From Coenobita brevimanus (taxonomy: Eukaryota > Arthropoda > Malacostraca > Decapoda > Coenobitidae): DNA of 64,000 nucleotides. A program made the translations under genes and the position numbers. Position 1 is the stretch's first letter. The number at the start of each line of letters is the position of its first letter. Location: assembly GCA_032717465.1 (NCBI GenBank), contig CM064712.1:23452410-23516409 (forward strand), in the 5' to 3' direction. The notes under the pieces are model-generated. The model was not told where the DNA came from, ran no database searches, and was given only the letters and a program-made list of their open reading frames with translations. This document shows, piece by piece, positions 19,816 to 30,321 of this stretch.

Positions 19816-21024
19816 CTAGGTTCCCAGCCTCCCCGAGGAAGAGCTAACCTTTCTCTCCCTCGCTGGAGTAGGAACCGGAAGGACATGAGGACGTGACTGT
19901 TTCGTGAGGGTGGTCATGTTATTCTTAGTAGGCTTGTCAGGCTTCGTTTTAGGCCGTACTGATGAAGAGGCAGCAGCAGCCTGAGAGTAAGTTGAAGCTT
20001 TAGGGATGTCAGTGAGAGAGTTGGAACGGACAGAAGGTCGAGATGGAGATGTACTGTGAGCGGCAGGAGGGAGAAAGACAGGGTCAGTCTGCGTCTCGAC
20101 AGAGCACATCACAGGACGGGATATTACCGCCGAAGCATAGGACCTATTCGGCGTGGGAGTTGCATGCAACTCCTTCACCATTTTACTAGCTTCGTAGTAG
20201 GAAATACCCTCAGTTGCCTTCACTGCGCAGACTTCCTTCTCCTCCTTCCACTTGGGACAATCCCTAGAGGAAGTGGAGTGAGTACCCTTGCAGTGAAAGC
20301 AACGTACTGTCTCTGATGTGCAACTTTCCGCATCATGACCCTGGCTTGCACACTTGCCGCACACTGGCTGGGAAGCCCGACAAGTCTTTGTACCATGCCC
20401 ATACAGCTGGCATTTCAGGCAACGCAAAGGGTTAGGGATGTACGGCCGAACGTGGATAATTTCGTAACCAACTTTTATTTCATTAGGAAGAGAAGATTTG
20501 GCAAACGTCAAGATGATAGTTGCTGTCTTCGTCCTTATGCCTTCCGAGTAGCGAGTTATGAATTTAGCCTCTATGACATCTTGCTGCGCCAATTCACTTA
20601 CGATCTCGTCCTCGCTCATCACCATGAGATCCCTGCAAGTGACAACACCCTTGCAAGAATTCATGGAGACTGGGATTTTGGCTTCGACATCGTAACAATG
20701 GAATTTGCGCAGTTTCAACAAATCCTTTACTTGTGCCGAGTTTACGGTTTTGACCAGGAGATCTCCATTAGCAAGTTTTTTAACTTGTTCGACTTCTCCC
20801 GCACAGTGGTCAATCACCTTCTTGATAAGGAAGGGATTGAGACTGGACAGGGGAGTGGAACCTAGCGCATGGATGGTGACGTAGGTCGCATTTGCTACCG
20901 GGATATCAAGTGGGGCTCGAGTCTGGCGTCCGTCAGTCTGGGGGTGGTCAGTCCGGTCGTTCCTACTTTCGTCAGGACCACCTCCCCCCCTGAAGGGGGG
21001 GGAGACAGGTGTGGCGTCCGCCAT
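19816..21024 (-). pseudogene. ORF1 of copy B, Gag-like, C-terminus frameshifted
   Basis: 402 codons from the ATG at 21024 (MADATPVS). Same architecture as copy A ORF1, with knuckles CLKCQLYGHGTKTC, CGKCASQGHDAESC and CFHCKGTHSTSSRDC. A one-base loss near 19830 (in the stretch equivalent to GGSGNLVID of copy A) replaces the last ~40 residues with GRLGT and a stop. The basic tail, ending RKS and the shared TAA at 19696-19698, is still present downstream in other frames. The protein differs from copy A at roughly a fifth of positions. Confidence 0.8.
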
Positions 21025-21030
21025 AGTTAC

Positions 21031-21054
21031 CACTTCCCCCTCACGGGGGAAGTG
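21031..21054 (-). promoter_or_regulatory. GC-rich hairpin upstream of ORF1, copy B
   Basis: Perfect 10-bp arms CACTTCCCCC and GGGGGAAGTG with loop TCAC, six bases 5' of the ORF1 ATG on the element strand. It is the counterpart of those in copies A and C. Confidence 0.6.
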
Positions 21055-21379
21055 GGAAGAGAGAGAAAAACGACCAAGGGAGAAATTGCCCGGGGATCAC
21101 ACACCTAATCTGAAATTACCCTCTCAAACCACTCTCGGGAGGACGCGCCCGTGTGTAACTCACACCCCAGAGCGATCAGTGGGGGGTACACTCCAGAGGT
21201 GAGTAAGCAAAGGCAATCTCAGGAAACAGATATAGACACCTACTATATCTCTAATAAGGGTAGGGAGGAATATGAATGCTAGCTAACCTAACTTTATTGG
21301 GAAAAGCGCAAAAAAAAAACTATTGCCGGTGGGGCAGCCCTAGAATCTGAAGGAGAGATCAGCACACGTCCTTTCTCTC

Positions 21380-21409
21380 CACGACCATTCATCAAAGTCC
21401 CCAACTGAC
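21380..21409 (-). promoter_or_regulatory. candidate internal promoter at the 5' end of copy B
   Basis: The first bases (GTCAGTTG) match the initiator consensus at plus-strand 21403-21408, and GGTCGTG lies at 21380-21386, as in copy A. Confidence 0.35.
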
Positions 21410-21422
21410 TTTTTTTTTTTTT
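21410..21422 (-). other. poly(A) tail of copy C
   Basis: Thirteen T on the plus strand, between the copy C hairpin and GTCAGTTG of copy B. Confidence 0.9.
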
Positions 21423-21463
21423 GCCTATCGACCATTGAGGCCGAAGCCTCTGGTCATTAAGGC
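21423..21463 (-). promoter_or_regulatory. 3'-terminal RNA hairpin with UUCG loop, copy C
   Basis: Element-strand stems GCCU/AGGC, GACCA/UGGUC and GAGGC/GCCUC with a UUCG loop. Compared with copy B the fold is kept by paired substitutions at two stem positions, while the bulge changes from GA to AA. Confidence 0.8.
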
Positions 21464-22274
21464 AAATATATATATATGTATATATATTGACACATATATA
21501 CATATATATACAAACATATATATATACATACATACATACATACACACATCCATGCATATGAACATACACACTTTCATGCACACGTACATATATATATAAT
21601 AATTTTTATTTTATTATTTTTTTGTAGTTTTATTTTTATTATTTTTATTTATTTTTTATATTTTGAACCTTATATTACTTATTAAAAAAAAAATACCTAA
21701 TTTAAAGACCCTAAAACTAACCACCTAACAGACAAATCGCTAACCTATACTAAATCCTAAGAGACAAATAACTAGACCTACACTAATGTTCAAAAAGCCT
21801 CGACCAAGAGAACACCATCGACTGCAGATATGTAATGCTTTTCTACATTACATACCTGCACTCATCACCTGATGACTGTCAGTCGAGGCACAACCTAATA
21901 TAGGGGACATCAATATATGAAAGGGAACCAGACGAGTCAGGAACATTTCCATATACGTCAGCTGTCGTCCCTAATTAGAATAACTTAAGCAAGATAATAT
22001 AATGTATTTACATAATTTATACAAAAATTGAAGAACCTCGCCCAGCAGACTACCATCGACTGCAAGTGCCCAATACCTTCCTATATTGCACACTTGCACT
22101 CATCAGCTGGTGACTGTCAGGCATGGAACTTGGCTTAATGTAGGGGACATCTATATTAGAAATAGATCGGTGGGAGGAGGAACTATTTAAAATATGTCAA
22201 CTGTCAACCCTAATTAATATTACAATATATACATATTTACTTTTCATAAAAACCATAACCACACAGTAAAAAAG

Positions 22275-25200
22275 TCACATCACTCTGATCAGTCCGGTCT
22301 CTCTCAAGAAAGCCATCAATTTATCAGTCATAACAATGTCCCCATCACCCAGGATGGTGGAAAGGGTGAAGGGGACGTCTACTGCGCCGCAGTAATTTAT
22401 AAGTGAAGCGCGTTCACGAATAAATCGCCGACAGCGCAGGATGATATGACTGATAGATAACACCGCATTACAGATGTCACAGTGCGGTGGGAAGCGTCTT
22501 TCCATATATGGTTTTATGTGGGTTACAATGGTGGCATTCAGCCGTAGCCGTGCCAACACTTTTTCTTCTAGGCGACTGGGACGGTTGGCAGTGTCCCAGT
22601 CGCCCAGGTACGGCTTACAAGTTGGAATATTTAGTCTGGTCCACTGACCTTGCCACAGAAGATTTATTGATTTCTTTCCGAGAGATAGACTCGACCGTAG
22701 ATCACGAGGAACGTCCCAAGTCTCCTCGAGCTCTACAGCCGACTTTGCAAGTAAGTCAGCCTGCTCATTGCCATAGATACGACAATGACCAGGCACCCAG
22801 ATCAGCGTGAATGACTTGTTGCATGAATGCAACTTATTAACGATGCGGCCCTGGATCTCGTGAGAGTCCGTAGTGCAAGATGCAATTGCCTGAAGGGCTG
22901 ATTTTGAATCTGAAAATATGACAAATGAGTCGTGTCTAGAATTGAGAGCATAGTCTATGGCTTTGTCAATAGCAAAAGTTCTGAAGTAAACACAGATGTA
23001 TGAGTCGGCAACCGATACCTGAGGGCACATTCAGTCGACCACACACTTGCACCCACACATTCACTCGACTTGGAGCCGTCGGTGTACAATTGATGGGACC
23101 CCAAGTGACGAACAATGATGTTACGAAACAAGTGGTGGACCTCCGCCTCCGGCGCCTTGGCCTTTGGTGCTGGGAGCCATGTAACATCGACTGTAAAGCC
23201 GGGTGGCTCCCAAGGCGCTATATTTTTAAGCACCCACTTGTCACAGTCACTGGGGTCCACATCAAGCTCCTGAGTCAGTAAGTGGAGGCGAGCGGCAAGT
23301 GGCCGACGCACCCCCGCAGAAGGTGGTGGTATTGACGCAGGGGGTACAGGCCACATTGCCGATATTACTTTTTCTTAATGTCCTTATGCCGTAGGACAAG
23401 GCCAGGTGGTCACGGCGAATACGGAGGGGAGGCACATTCGCCTCCACTTCCATACGAGCTACACGGGTACACCGGACAGCTCCAAGACACATTCGCAAAC
23501 ATTTATTCTGTAACACATCCAATCCTTTCAGAGTGGCATCGGATGCCGAGCCATACACCTGTGCGCCATAGTCTAGCTTCGATCGAATAAGGGACTTATA
23601 CACCATTAATAAAGATTTTCTGTCGGCACCCCAGGTAGTACCCGCTAGGTACTTGAGGACATTTAACGGTTTATCACAACGAGCAAGCAAAGTATTAACG
23701 TGAAGTTTAAAATTCATTCTACGATCAAAATGTATTCCTAAAAATTTTACAGAATTTTGAAAAGGTACCGCCTGATTATCCAAAGTTAAGCACAAATTAG
23801 GTACGTTACGATTAGTGAAAACTATAGCGGCACACTTACGGACGGAAAACTTAAATCCCCACTGCAAGGCCCATTGGTGGACGGAGTCAAGGGCTGCCTG
23901 AATCCGCCCAGCCGAAAATTGTGCATTACGGGAAGAGTGCCATATTGCACAATCGTCAGCGTAGAGTGAGTATTTAAGATTCCTCGGGATGGGAGCCGAT
24001 GACAGAATATCATTGATCATAATACTAAATAAAGGTAGGACTAAGCACACTTCCCTGCGGCACCCCGTTTTCCTGGATAAATATATCCGATGTTACGTTA
24101 CGGGGCAATTTGACAGAGAAAGTTCTGTCCCTTAAGAAATTTGAAATAAAAACAGGCAAATTTCCTCTTAAACCATAAGCATAGAGCTTCATTAGTATAC
24201 CGTGTCGCCATGTCATGTCATAGGCTTTATGGATGTCCAAGAACACCCCTATCATGAATTCTTTATTGGCAAATGCCTCTGCAATACAATGCTCCAAATT
24301 CATTAAATGATCTAGTGAACTTCTGTATTTACGGAAGCCACATTGTTGATCATTTAACAAATTCTTCGACTTTAAAACAAAAAGAAGCCTATTGTTAACC
24401 ATACGTTCCATGACCTTACATAGACAAGAAGTCAACACAATAGGACGAAATGAAGTGGGATTCATAAGACGACCAGCCTCTTTGGGTATCGGTATGACGT
24501 GCGCAAAGTGCCATGAGTTTGGGAACGTTCGAGACGCCCAAATCTCATTGTACAGTGCTAACATCTTAATCAGGTTGTCCTGATTAAGATGCTGGATCAT
24601 ACCGTACGTGATGGTGTCTGGTCCAGGGCTGGTGTCTTTACAGGATTTAAGGGCAAGGAGCAGTTCATCTAGCGTAAACTCTTGGTTGTACGAGGAGTTT
24701 ACGTCTTCTGTGGCAAAGTCTAATATCTGTAGCTCAGCCGTGCGTTTATGATGTTGGAAACGCGGGTCATAATTGGCTGAGCTACTTACATGAGAAAAAC
24801 TCCTGGCGAGGATGTTAGCAACGTCCACGGGCTCGTCATAGATGTTATTATTTACTTGCAAGGTGGTAATGGGGAAATATGGGCCTTTATTATTTAATAT
24901 TCTTATAGTGGACCAGACTTTACGTAATGGTGTTGTACGAGTCACCGTGGACACAAAGGACCGCCAGGAGTCACGTTTGGCCCTTCTTATTATTCTCCTT
25001 GCCTCAGCCCGTGCCTGTTTGTATGCAATAAAATTTTTCTCAGTGGGCTGACTATCAAAAATCCTGTATCTCCTATTGCGTTTTCTTAATGCTTGTCGGC
25101 AATCCGGCGTCCACCAATGTGCTCTATGCTTCACATGAACTGTAGAAGTCTTGGGAATAGCAGCCTCAGCTGCGTGTAATATGGAAGTAGTTATATTTTC

Positions 25201-25959
25201 GACCTTAACATCTATGGTCTCCCCAGATATATCTAAATTGGCGATCCTTGAGAAGGATCCCCAATCTGCTTTCTTATAGTTAAATTTTGGAGGTGGAGGG
25301 TCCGAAATGATGTCGCGTGTATAAGAAAGACAGATGGGTAAATGATCACTTCCCAAGGAGTCGTCGTAAGGGTCCCATGAGAGATCTTGATGTATACCAG
25401 GGGAGGCCAAAGATAAGTCAATGGCCGAAAAGTTACCAGTACGATCATCTACACGAGTCGCTCTACCATCGTTCAGAAGACAGAGGTTGGACTGTAGTAT
25501 TAGGTTGGCTACTTGCTCCCCACGACCATCAATCCTCAAGCTACCCCATTGATAGTGATGGGCGTTAAAATCGCCCAGCACTAACCTATTTCCAGGCAGA
25601 TGTTCAACTAGTGAATTTAAAGCATCACTATCAATGGGGCCATGTGGGGGACAGTACAGAGAGCAAACAGACAGATACGTGTTATTAAATTTTACTCTGC
25701 ACGCGACAGCTTCCAGAGTAGAATTTAGAATCACTTCCGTTTGTGGGTGTGATTTGTGTGTGTAAATGGCAACTCCGTGACCTTCATATCTTCTATACGA
25801 GTGGTAGTGTCTGAACTGTGAAGGATCAGGATGATCCTCCAGGCGCGTCTCCTGTAAACAAACAACATCTGGCCTGTGTAGTGAAAGCAAGATAGCTATA
25901 TTATGTAACTTATTCCCAATACCTCTACAATTCCACTGCAGTATAGTGAATGCGGCGGT
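22275..25959 (-). pseudogene. ORF2 of copy C: endonuclease, RT, RNase H, terminal CCHC
   Basis: About 1,228 codons in the unbroken ancestor. Endonuclease and most of RT are open together from 25959 to 24025 (QWNCRG, LQETRLED, GDFNAHH, SDHLP, AYDMTWRHG, GVPQGSVLSP). Breaks are an extra G near 24034, a lost C near 23313, a lost G near 23342 and a lost A near 22975. YADD is intact between them (23262-24050 frame), as are the RNase H motifs (YTDGS near 23090, IFSDSKSAL near 22905, WVPGHC near 22795). All four breaks are one-base homopolymer changes. The endonuclease frame starts after TAA at 25960-25962 without an ATG. Confidence 0.85.
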
Positions 25960-27292
25960 TTAAGATTTTCGAGGGTGGCCAGTGTGCTTAGTCTTTTTAT
26001 GCCCCCGCGACCAGGCGAGTGGCTACCGGGGGACCTATCCCGGTGCTTGTTTGTGGAGATCTCCATAGTCTCATCAATAACGAGGCTCCCAGATTCCATC
26101 GAGGGAGAGCTATTCTTTCTCTCCCTCTCCGGACCAGGAGCAGGAAGGACATGAGGACGTGACTGTTTGGTGAGGGTGGTCAAGTTAATTTTATCTGACT
26201 TGTCAGGCTTCTGTTTTGACCGCACTGACTGCGAAGGAGCAGCGGCAGCTTGAGAGTATGAAGTGGCAATTGGGATGTCTGTCAGAGAGTTGGAACGTAC
26301 AGGAGGCTTAGGCTGAGAGGTATGGCGTGGGGCATGAGGAGCGAATGTAAGGTCAGTCTGTGTTTCAACGGTGCACATCACGGGACGGGACACAACCGCC
26401 GATGCATAGGAGACATTAGGTTTGGGAGTTGCATGCAACTCCTTCACCTTCTTCCTAGCATCGTAAAAGGAAATGCCCTCGGTTGCCTTCACTGTGCAGA
26501 CCTCTTTCTCCTCCTTCCACTTGGGGCAAGCCCTCGAGGAAGTGGAGTGAGCATCCTTGCAGTGAAAGCAGCACTCCGTCTCAGATGTACAGTGTTCAGC
26601 AGAATGTCCCACATTCGCGCACCTACCACACACTGGCTGGGAAGCCCTACAAGCCTTTTCATGATGCCCATAAATCTGGCATTTTAAGCAACGCAAGGGG
26701 TTCGGGATATATGGTCTGACGTTAAGAATTTCATATCCAATTCTGATGTTGGAAGGTAAAGCAACTTTGCCGAACGTTAGGACAACTGTGGCGGTCTTCG
26801 TCTTCCTGCCTTCCGAGAATCTAGTTATAAAACGTGCCTCTATAACATCCTGCTGTGCAAGTTCCTGTACGATCTCTTCCTCCTCCATGACTACTAGATC
26901 TCTGCAGGTGATCACACCTTTGCAGGAATTCATGGAGTGAGGGATCGTGGACTGAACATCATAACAATGGAACTTGCTCAGTTTTAGCAAATCCTTTACC
27001 TGACTTGAGTTTCTAGTTTTAACGAGAAGATCTCCACTCGCAAGTTTTTTCACTTGTTCCACCTCACCTGCACACCCGTCAATCACCTTCTTGATGATAA
27101 AGGGATTGAGGCTGGACAGGGGAGTGGGACCAACCGCGTGGATCTGTACAAACTCGGCGTTTCTATAATTGATGTCAAGACGGGTACGTGTCTGGGGCCG
27201 TTCAGTCTGGGGGTAGTCAGTCCGTGAGTCAGTCGGGGGTCGGTCAGGACTACCTCCCCCTGAAGGAGGGAGGCAGCAGTGGCGTCCGCCAT
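25896..27292 (-). pseudogene. ORF1 of copy C, Gag-like, frame changed at both ends
   Basis: The conserved ATG is at 27292 (MADATAAS), but a length change in the C/G-rich stretch at about 27254-27272 puts it out of frame with the main body, which is open to 25896. Knuckles: CLKCQIYGHHEKAC, CGRCANVGHSAEHC and CFHCKDAHSTSSRAC. Near the C-terminus a one-base difference in an A-run (about 25996) carries the frame past the TAA at 25960-25962 and into ORF2, ending at 25896. In this copy ORF2 would thus lie in the -1 frame overlapping ORF1. Protein identity to the copy A product is only about three quarters to four fifths by eye. Confidence 0.75.
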
Positions 27293-27298
27293 AGTTAC

Positions 27299-27322
27299 CA
27301 CTTCCCCCGTGAGGGGGAAGTG
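27299..27322 (-). promoter_or_regulatory. GC-rich hairpin upstream of ORF1, copy C
   Basis: Perfect arms CACTTCCCCC and GGGGGAAGTG with loop GTGA, in the same place as in copies A and B. Confidence 0.6.
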
Positions 27323-27675
27323 GGAAGAGAGAGAAAAACGACCAAGGGAGAATTGCCCGGGGAACACACACCTAATCTGAGATTACCCTCTCAAACCACT
27401 CTCGGGAGGACGCGCCCGTGTGTAACTCACACCCCAGAGCGATCAGTGGGGGGTACACTCCAGAGGTGAGTAAGCAAAGGCAATCTCAGGAAACAGATAT
27501 AGACACTTACTATATCTCTAAAGGACTGGGAGGAGAATTAGTACTAGCTAACCTAACTTTATTGAAAAACGCCCTAGTGGCGGAGAAAACAAAGCTAAAG
27601 CCGGTGAGGCAACCCTGCAGCTAGAGGAGAGCCAGAGAAACACGTCTACACTCTCCACGACCATGCATCAAAGTC

Positions 27676-28149
27676 GCCTATGAAAAATGAAATTTTCACT
27701 CTTTATATAGGGGTAGGGTGACACTCCCATTTTTATTGACATACTCAGAAAGAACAACTCAACTCACACATGTATTCGGTTCCTCAATCATTGCTCAGCT
27801 CACAACACTATTTTTGAACCCAAACAAAGCATAGATTCGGAAATATCACAAATCAAAATCTTGTTCCCTTAATTGTTTTGAGTGGTGTACTTCAGGAATA
27901 GGGCCAGATTATGAAACTCAGATTGATAGAAGGGCCATACATTCATTTTAGTTCCATTTTTTTCCTCTGTCTAAACACTTACATATAGAACAAAACGAAG
28001 AATTCATATACAATTTGCTTTTACATTTTCTGCTAAGCACATAAATAAAAGAATTTCGCAGAATTGTTTATGTCTGTTTATTTGCATTCTTCCGAGTCTG
28101 TCAAAGGGCCAATGAAAAACAACTCAAGGGCCGGAATGAATAGCCCTGC
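27676..28149. other. AT-rich sequence right of the array, no gene seen
   Basis: No match to the retrotransposon. Short phrases with GGGCC (near 27901, 27932, 28107 and 28131) recall non-autonomous DNA transposons, but I could not pair two termini. Confidence 0.4.
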
Positions 28150-28335
28150 CCTAGGGAATGATGGGAGTGACAGAGCCTAGTGAATGGTGAGTGCGAGAGA
28201 CGGCCTAAGAAATGGTGAGCTTTAAAGACACTAGGAAATGCTGAGCGTGAGAGACAGCTTAGAGAAAGATGATTGAAAAAAAAATACTAGGAAATGCTGA
28301 GCGTGATAGACTATGGAAGGGTGACTGTGAGTGTG
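28150..28335. repeat. minisatellite, unit about 28-33 bp
   Basis: Six diverged units built on CTAGGAAATGCTGAGCGTGA followed by GAGAC. The two closest are at about 28231 and 28287. Confidence 0.7.
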
Positions 28336-29131
28336 CTTAAAACGCGGATTGGTCATTGTGAGAAAAACCTTTGCTAAACTCTGTGGTCTATCATGTTTAG
28401 GTGATTGATTTGATCTGATTACCTGATTACAACATATTAGGCCTCTTCCTGACCAGAATTAAATTGCAGGTACGATTAACCACCTCTCATAACGCAGATT
28501 TGTTTGGTATGGTTTGGTTTTTGTTTTCAGGATTAACGAAAGACATGGAGAGTTTCTCTGCTCACATGTCCTTGTCCTTCCTGCATATTAACAACTCTTA
28601 CTTAACATACTGAGACTGAATCTCCATCATAATGTTTCTATTCATGAACTCAAAATTACATCCCTTTTTATTTCGTCCTGCCTCCCGAACCACCTCTTGG
28701 ATTACCTCGTTCGAAGCCAGCAGACACCTTGTTATCTGTCTGGCATACTTATATGTCCTCTCACCTCCTCAATACCTCACTTACCATGCCCACCCCCTTT
28801 CCGTATCCAATCACCTCTCAAACAGCGAACAAATTGGCCACCACAGGGATCCAATCAGAGGGCCAGCCAGGGTCAGGGCCACACAGGCAATCCTACTCAG
28901 TTATGGAAACGGGTGGATGGTTGGTGACCCCATGCTACCCTCTGCCGTCCAGCCACATCGTCTCTTGCCTTATGCCAGCTTCTTCACCGAGGAAAATGCT
29001 AATATGAAGGTGGTGTATGCAGCCACTTATTACATTATGATGGAGAGGTGCGCTGGCCTGCATATCATAATAACATCGACGTCCCCTTCAGAGGCTCTAA
29101 TGCTTTACACTTTCAAATCGCAGCAGCCACA

Positions 29132-29132
<1 letters not shown>
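28336..29132. other. unique sequence, no gene supported
   Basis: A 199-codon plus-strand frame starts at 28632, but it runs into the (AC)n at 29133 and its upstream part shows no recognisable domain. I cannot call it a gene. No splice or RNA signals stand out. Confidence 0.4.

Positions 29133-29211
<79 letters not shown>
29133..29211. repeat. (AC)n microsatellite
   Basis: About 79 bases of perfect AC. It borders the 3' side of the LINE fragment at 29212-29656. Confidence 0.95.
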
Positions 29212-29214
<3 letters not shown>

Positions 29215-29656
29215 TACAGCCAGTTTGCTGACCACAACTTACAATAATTATGATCACAAAATACAGTGCTGATAAACAATAAAATACATACAACATCTAC
29301 TATTTAAATAATTGCAATCCACAATAATTATAATTATCATGTATTACCTTTAAGTGAACAATCTATCTCAAATTCATAACCCCTAATCTACAATTTTCCA
29401 CAAAATTTATAAAACCGTAACATATCTTTGTGTGAACCTTATACAAATCCTTAATCACTGACAATCATTTATACACCTGTAATACATCATGGATAACTTT
29501 ACACATCATCTCATTCGAAGTCAGAAGGGTGAGGACATACTCCTCCACTATGTGCCTCTTAGTCTGCACCGGCCTCAGCTACACAGTCCTTCCTCGACCG
29601 GTAGATGGCCACGCTCGCACCTGTTCCAGCGCCCCGTCTCTACCGCTAGGCTGTAG
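29212..29656 (-). mobile_element. second fragment of the (AC)n-associated LINE
   Basis: Reading the minus strand from 29656, the first codons are SLAVETGRWNR and GHLPVEEGLC, which match NLAIETGHWNR and GRLPVAERFC of the fragment at 1025-1851. The frame then meets stops. The 3' part shares GACCACAA near its end (29231-29238; compare about 1050 in the first fragment). It is flanked by (AC)n on both sides (29133-29211 and 29657-29682), in the same orientation as the first fragment. Confidence 0.7.
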
Positions 29657-29682
29657 CCACACACACACACACACACACACAC
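29657..29682. repeat. (AC)n microsatellite
   Basis: AC run bordering the 5'-truncated side of the LINE fragment. Confidence 0.9.
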
Positions 29683-29952
29683 ATTCCCATGGCGGGATGA
29701 CTGGGTGAGAAGGGTGGTGGAGGGAGAGAAGTGGGTGGGGTGGGGCAGGACTGGGAAACAGGGACAGAGTACTGAATCAGGCAGGAAAGTGCAAACGAAG
29801 AAATATCAATTAGTGTCCCGGTGAAATAAATAATCCATCCGGCCATTTCATATTCAGGCATAGCAATAAATAACTAATAAATGGATAAGAAAATATAATT
29901 ACATGATTATTTATACTACAGCGTTGTGGAATTCTTGTGTCTGTGTGCTGGG

Positions 29953-30019
<67 letters not shown>

Positions 30020-30250
30020 ATTCATCCTCGTCCGCCTCCACTCTACTTCCAGTAAAAGTAATCACGCTTTTTGCTTCCCTCCTCCTCTTAGTTCCGTTTA
30101 GTTTCAGGATAAAATTTCCCTGTTAATCGTCATGACTGGTAACAAAGTGAGTACAACTATAAAAAAAAAAAAAAGTATGGTATTTTAACCTGTACATATC
30201 ACAGTGATAGGAGGGGAATACTGTATGGAAATGCTACTCACAGCCAGGCT
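29683..30250. other. unique sequence with an (AC)n run
   Basis: Contains a perfect (AC)n run at about 29955-30018 and a short A-run near 30160. No gene seen. Confidence 0.6.
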
Positions 30251-30251
30251 T

Positions 30252-30320
<69 letters not shown>
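30251..30320. repeat. (AC)n microsatellite
   Basis: About 70 bases of perfect AC repeat. Confidence 0.95.

Positions 30321-30321
<1 letters not shown>

Larger units (their letters stand above)
14367..21409 (-). mobile_element. array copy B, with an internal partial duplication
   Basis: Copy B is about 7.0 kb, longer than copy C (6.3 kb), because its 3' end contains an extra segment. 14567-15772 is a near-duplicate of copy A 9001-10206, including the same 740-bp deletion. It then jumps at 15773 to a second R2 repeat and a full ORF2 C-terminus. It ends on the element strand with the hairpin at 14382-14425 and a 15-base poly(A) at 14367-14381. Confidence 0.85.
9001..27675 (-). mobile_element. 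head-to-tail array of three I-superfamily-like non-LTR retrotransposons
   Basis: Three minus-strand copies follow one another with no host DNA between them: C (21410-27675) feeds into B (14367-21409), which feeds into A (9001-14366). At both internal junctions the poly(A) tail of the upstream copy (13 A in C, 15 A in B on the element strand) is followed directly by GTCAGTTG, the 5' terminus of the next copy. The protein content is a Gag-like ORF1 with three CCHC knuckles and an ORF2 with AP-type endonuclease, reverse transcriptase and RNase H, which fits the I superfamily; finer clade placement is not possible by eye. The right border with non-element DNA is at about 27675; the left border is lost in the gap. 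Confidence 0.9.
21410..27675 (-). mobile_element. array copy C, the 5'-most unit
   Basis: About 6.27 kb, the best guide to the standard unit length. It contains leader, ORF1, ORF2, R1 and R2 repeats, AT-rich tract, hairpin and poly(A). Its 5' side ends at about 27675 without the GTCAGTTG start, so it is short by about ten bases or its border differs. Beyond it lies non-element DNA. The leader (27335-27510) is almost identical to that of copy B (21080-21245). Confidence 0.85.

Noticed and set aside
28632..29231. 199-codon plus-strand frame
   Set aside because: No recognisable domain, and the end is a His-Thr translation of (AC)n.
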